Of a DNA stretch of 5,510 nucleotides, positions 4,755 to 5,510 are shown piece by piece (within the stretch, counting starts at the first letter, position 1; every line of letters starts with the position of its first letter). Under the pieces are notes generated by a model. It was not told the origin of the DNA and searched no databases. It was given only the letters and a program-made list of their open reading frames with translations. Position numbers and translations under genes: made by a program. This DNA comes from Devosia equisanguinis (GTDB taxonomy: Bacteria > Pseudomonadota > Alphaproteobacteria > Rhizobiales > Hyphomicrobiaceae): NCBI GenBank assembly GCA_945901835.1, contig CAMDMH010000271.1:1-5510 (forward strand), in the 5' to 3' direction.

Positions 4755-5510
4755 ATGACCATAGAACTCCATCATGCGGGCATGTCGGTATGCTCGGAGA
4801 AGGTGCGTAGCCTCCTCGCGGAGCGGAATACACCGTTCGTGTCACACCTGCTCGATCTGCGTGCGGGCGACCAGCAGAAGCCGGAGTACCTGAAGCTCAA
4901 TCCGAACGCCGTGGTGCCGACGATCGTGCACGATGGAAGCGTGGTGATCGAGAGCAACATCATCCTGGAGTATCTGGCCGAAGTTCTGCCCGGGACGCCG
5001 CTAACGACATCGAGCCCGCTCGGGCGCACCAGGATGCGGTACTGGACGAAGCAGCTCGACGAAGGGTTGCATCAACTCACCAGCGTGATCAGCTTCGCGA
5101 TCGGCTTTCGCTACCAGCTTCTCGCCAAACCTCGCGACGAGGCGCTGATGGTGCTCAACAAGATCCCCGATCCGTACCGGCGCGACCGGCAGATCGACAT
5201 CTACGAGAACGGCGTGGCGTCGTCGCATTTCGCGCCGGCCATCCGCCGCTTCGACAAGATGCTGGCCGACATGGAGAAGGATCTCGGCAAATCGTCGTGG
5301 CTCGCGGGGGCGGACTATTCGCTCTCCGACATCGCCTTCACGCCCTACGTGAACCGGCTCGATCAGTTGCAGCTTGCGCACATGTGGGACAAGAGGGCGA
5401 AGGTGGCGCAGTGGTTCGAGACGGTCAGGGCGCGGCCTTCCTTCGCTGTGGCTTACGACGGCTTCATGGCGAAGCCGGTGCTCGACGTGATGCGTGACAA
5501 AGGCAAGGAA
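4755..5510 (+). CDS. Glutathione S-transferase family protein (3' end outside window)
   Basis: This is a predicted cytoplasmic, dimeric enzyme that conjugates or transfers glutathione on electrophilic compounds; the substrate is unknown. The 252 codons visible show a complete two-domain GST, and only the tail is missing because no stop occurs before the edge. The thioredoxin-like N-terminal domain (about 1-80) has SVCSEKVR (11-18), whose Ser11 and Cys13 are candidate catalytic residues, NPNAVVPTI (49-57) with the cis-proline Pro55, and Glu66-Ser67, which binds the gamma-glutamyl part of glutathione. The helical C-terminal domain (about 90-235) contains WLAGADYSLSDIAFTPY; Ser189-x-x-Asp192 is the N-capping box conserved in GSTs. 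The domain carries an extended stretch at about 115-160 with IPDPYRRDRQIDIYENG, seen in some larger proteobacterial GSTs. It is on the same strand as the monooxygenase, but the opposing OmpA-like gene lies between, so it has its own promoter. A role beside aromatic oxidation (detoxification, isomerisation or ether cleavage) is possible but unproven. Confidence 0.88.
   Translation, partial: MTIELHHAGMSVCSEKVRSLLAERNTPFVSHLLDLRAGDQQKPEYLKLNPNAVVPTIVHDGSVVIESNIILEYLAEVLPGTPLTTSSPLGRTRMRYWTKQLDEGLHQLTSVISFAIGFRYQLLAKPRDEALMVLNKIPDPYRRDRQIDIYENGVASSHFAPAIRRFDKMLADMEKDLGKSSWLAGADYSLSDIAFTPYVNRLDQLQLAHMWDKRAKVAQWFETVRARPSFAVAYDGFMAKPVLDVMRDKGKE

Noticed and set aside
5001..5381. 126-codon minus-strand open frame opposite the GST gene
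   Set aside because: It is a shadow of the GST coding sequence, which has intact N- and C-domain motifs on the plus strand.

Overview
The window is GC-rich with strong G/C preference at third codon positions. Its gene families (a MarR regulator divergent from a flavin monooxygenase, a long alanine/proline-rich OmpA-like protein, a bacterial GST) suggest an alphaproteobacterium, perhaps of the Hyphomicrobiales. This is inferred from composition and gene style, since there is no rRNA or other marker gene. No tRNA, rRNA, CRISPR array, transposase or insertion sequence was seen.

Layout. Positions 1-82 hold no gene I can support, only a small inverted repeat. A MarR-family regulator lies on the minus strand (83-688). 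A 67-133 bp divergent control region, depending on the start accepted, separates it from a plus-strand monooxygenase of the 4-hydroxyphenylacetate 3-hydroxylase (HpaB/PvcC) family ending at 2297. A 161-bp gap between convergent genes follows and contains two strong hairpins in tandem. Next is a 698-residue minus-strand protein (2459-4555) with a predicted cytoplasmic basic domain, a long acidic disordered stretch, one membrane helix and a C-terminal OmpA-like peptidoglycan-binding domain. A 199-bp divergent gap with locally lower GC, a 12-bp perfect palindrome and a doubtful small ORF leads to a plus-strand glutathione S-transferase (from 4755) that runs off the right edge.

How the parts may work together (inference). 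The MarR protein probably represses the divergent monooxygenase, and perhaps itself, until a small aromatic or phenolic ligand is present. The monooxygenase would hydroxylate that compound with FADH2 from a reductase encoded elsewhere. The GST, on the same strand about 2.5 kb downstream, could process or detoxify a product, but the opposing OmpA gene lies between them, so they are not one simple operon. The OmpA-like protein is probably an unrelated cell-envelope gene.

The points most worth checking are an apparent Tyr/His exchange in the monooxygenase active site, the unusual envelope-spanning architecture of the OmpA-like protein, and the double hairpin between the convergent genes.
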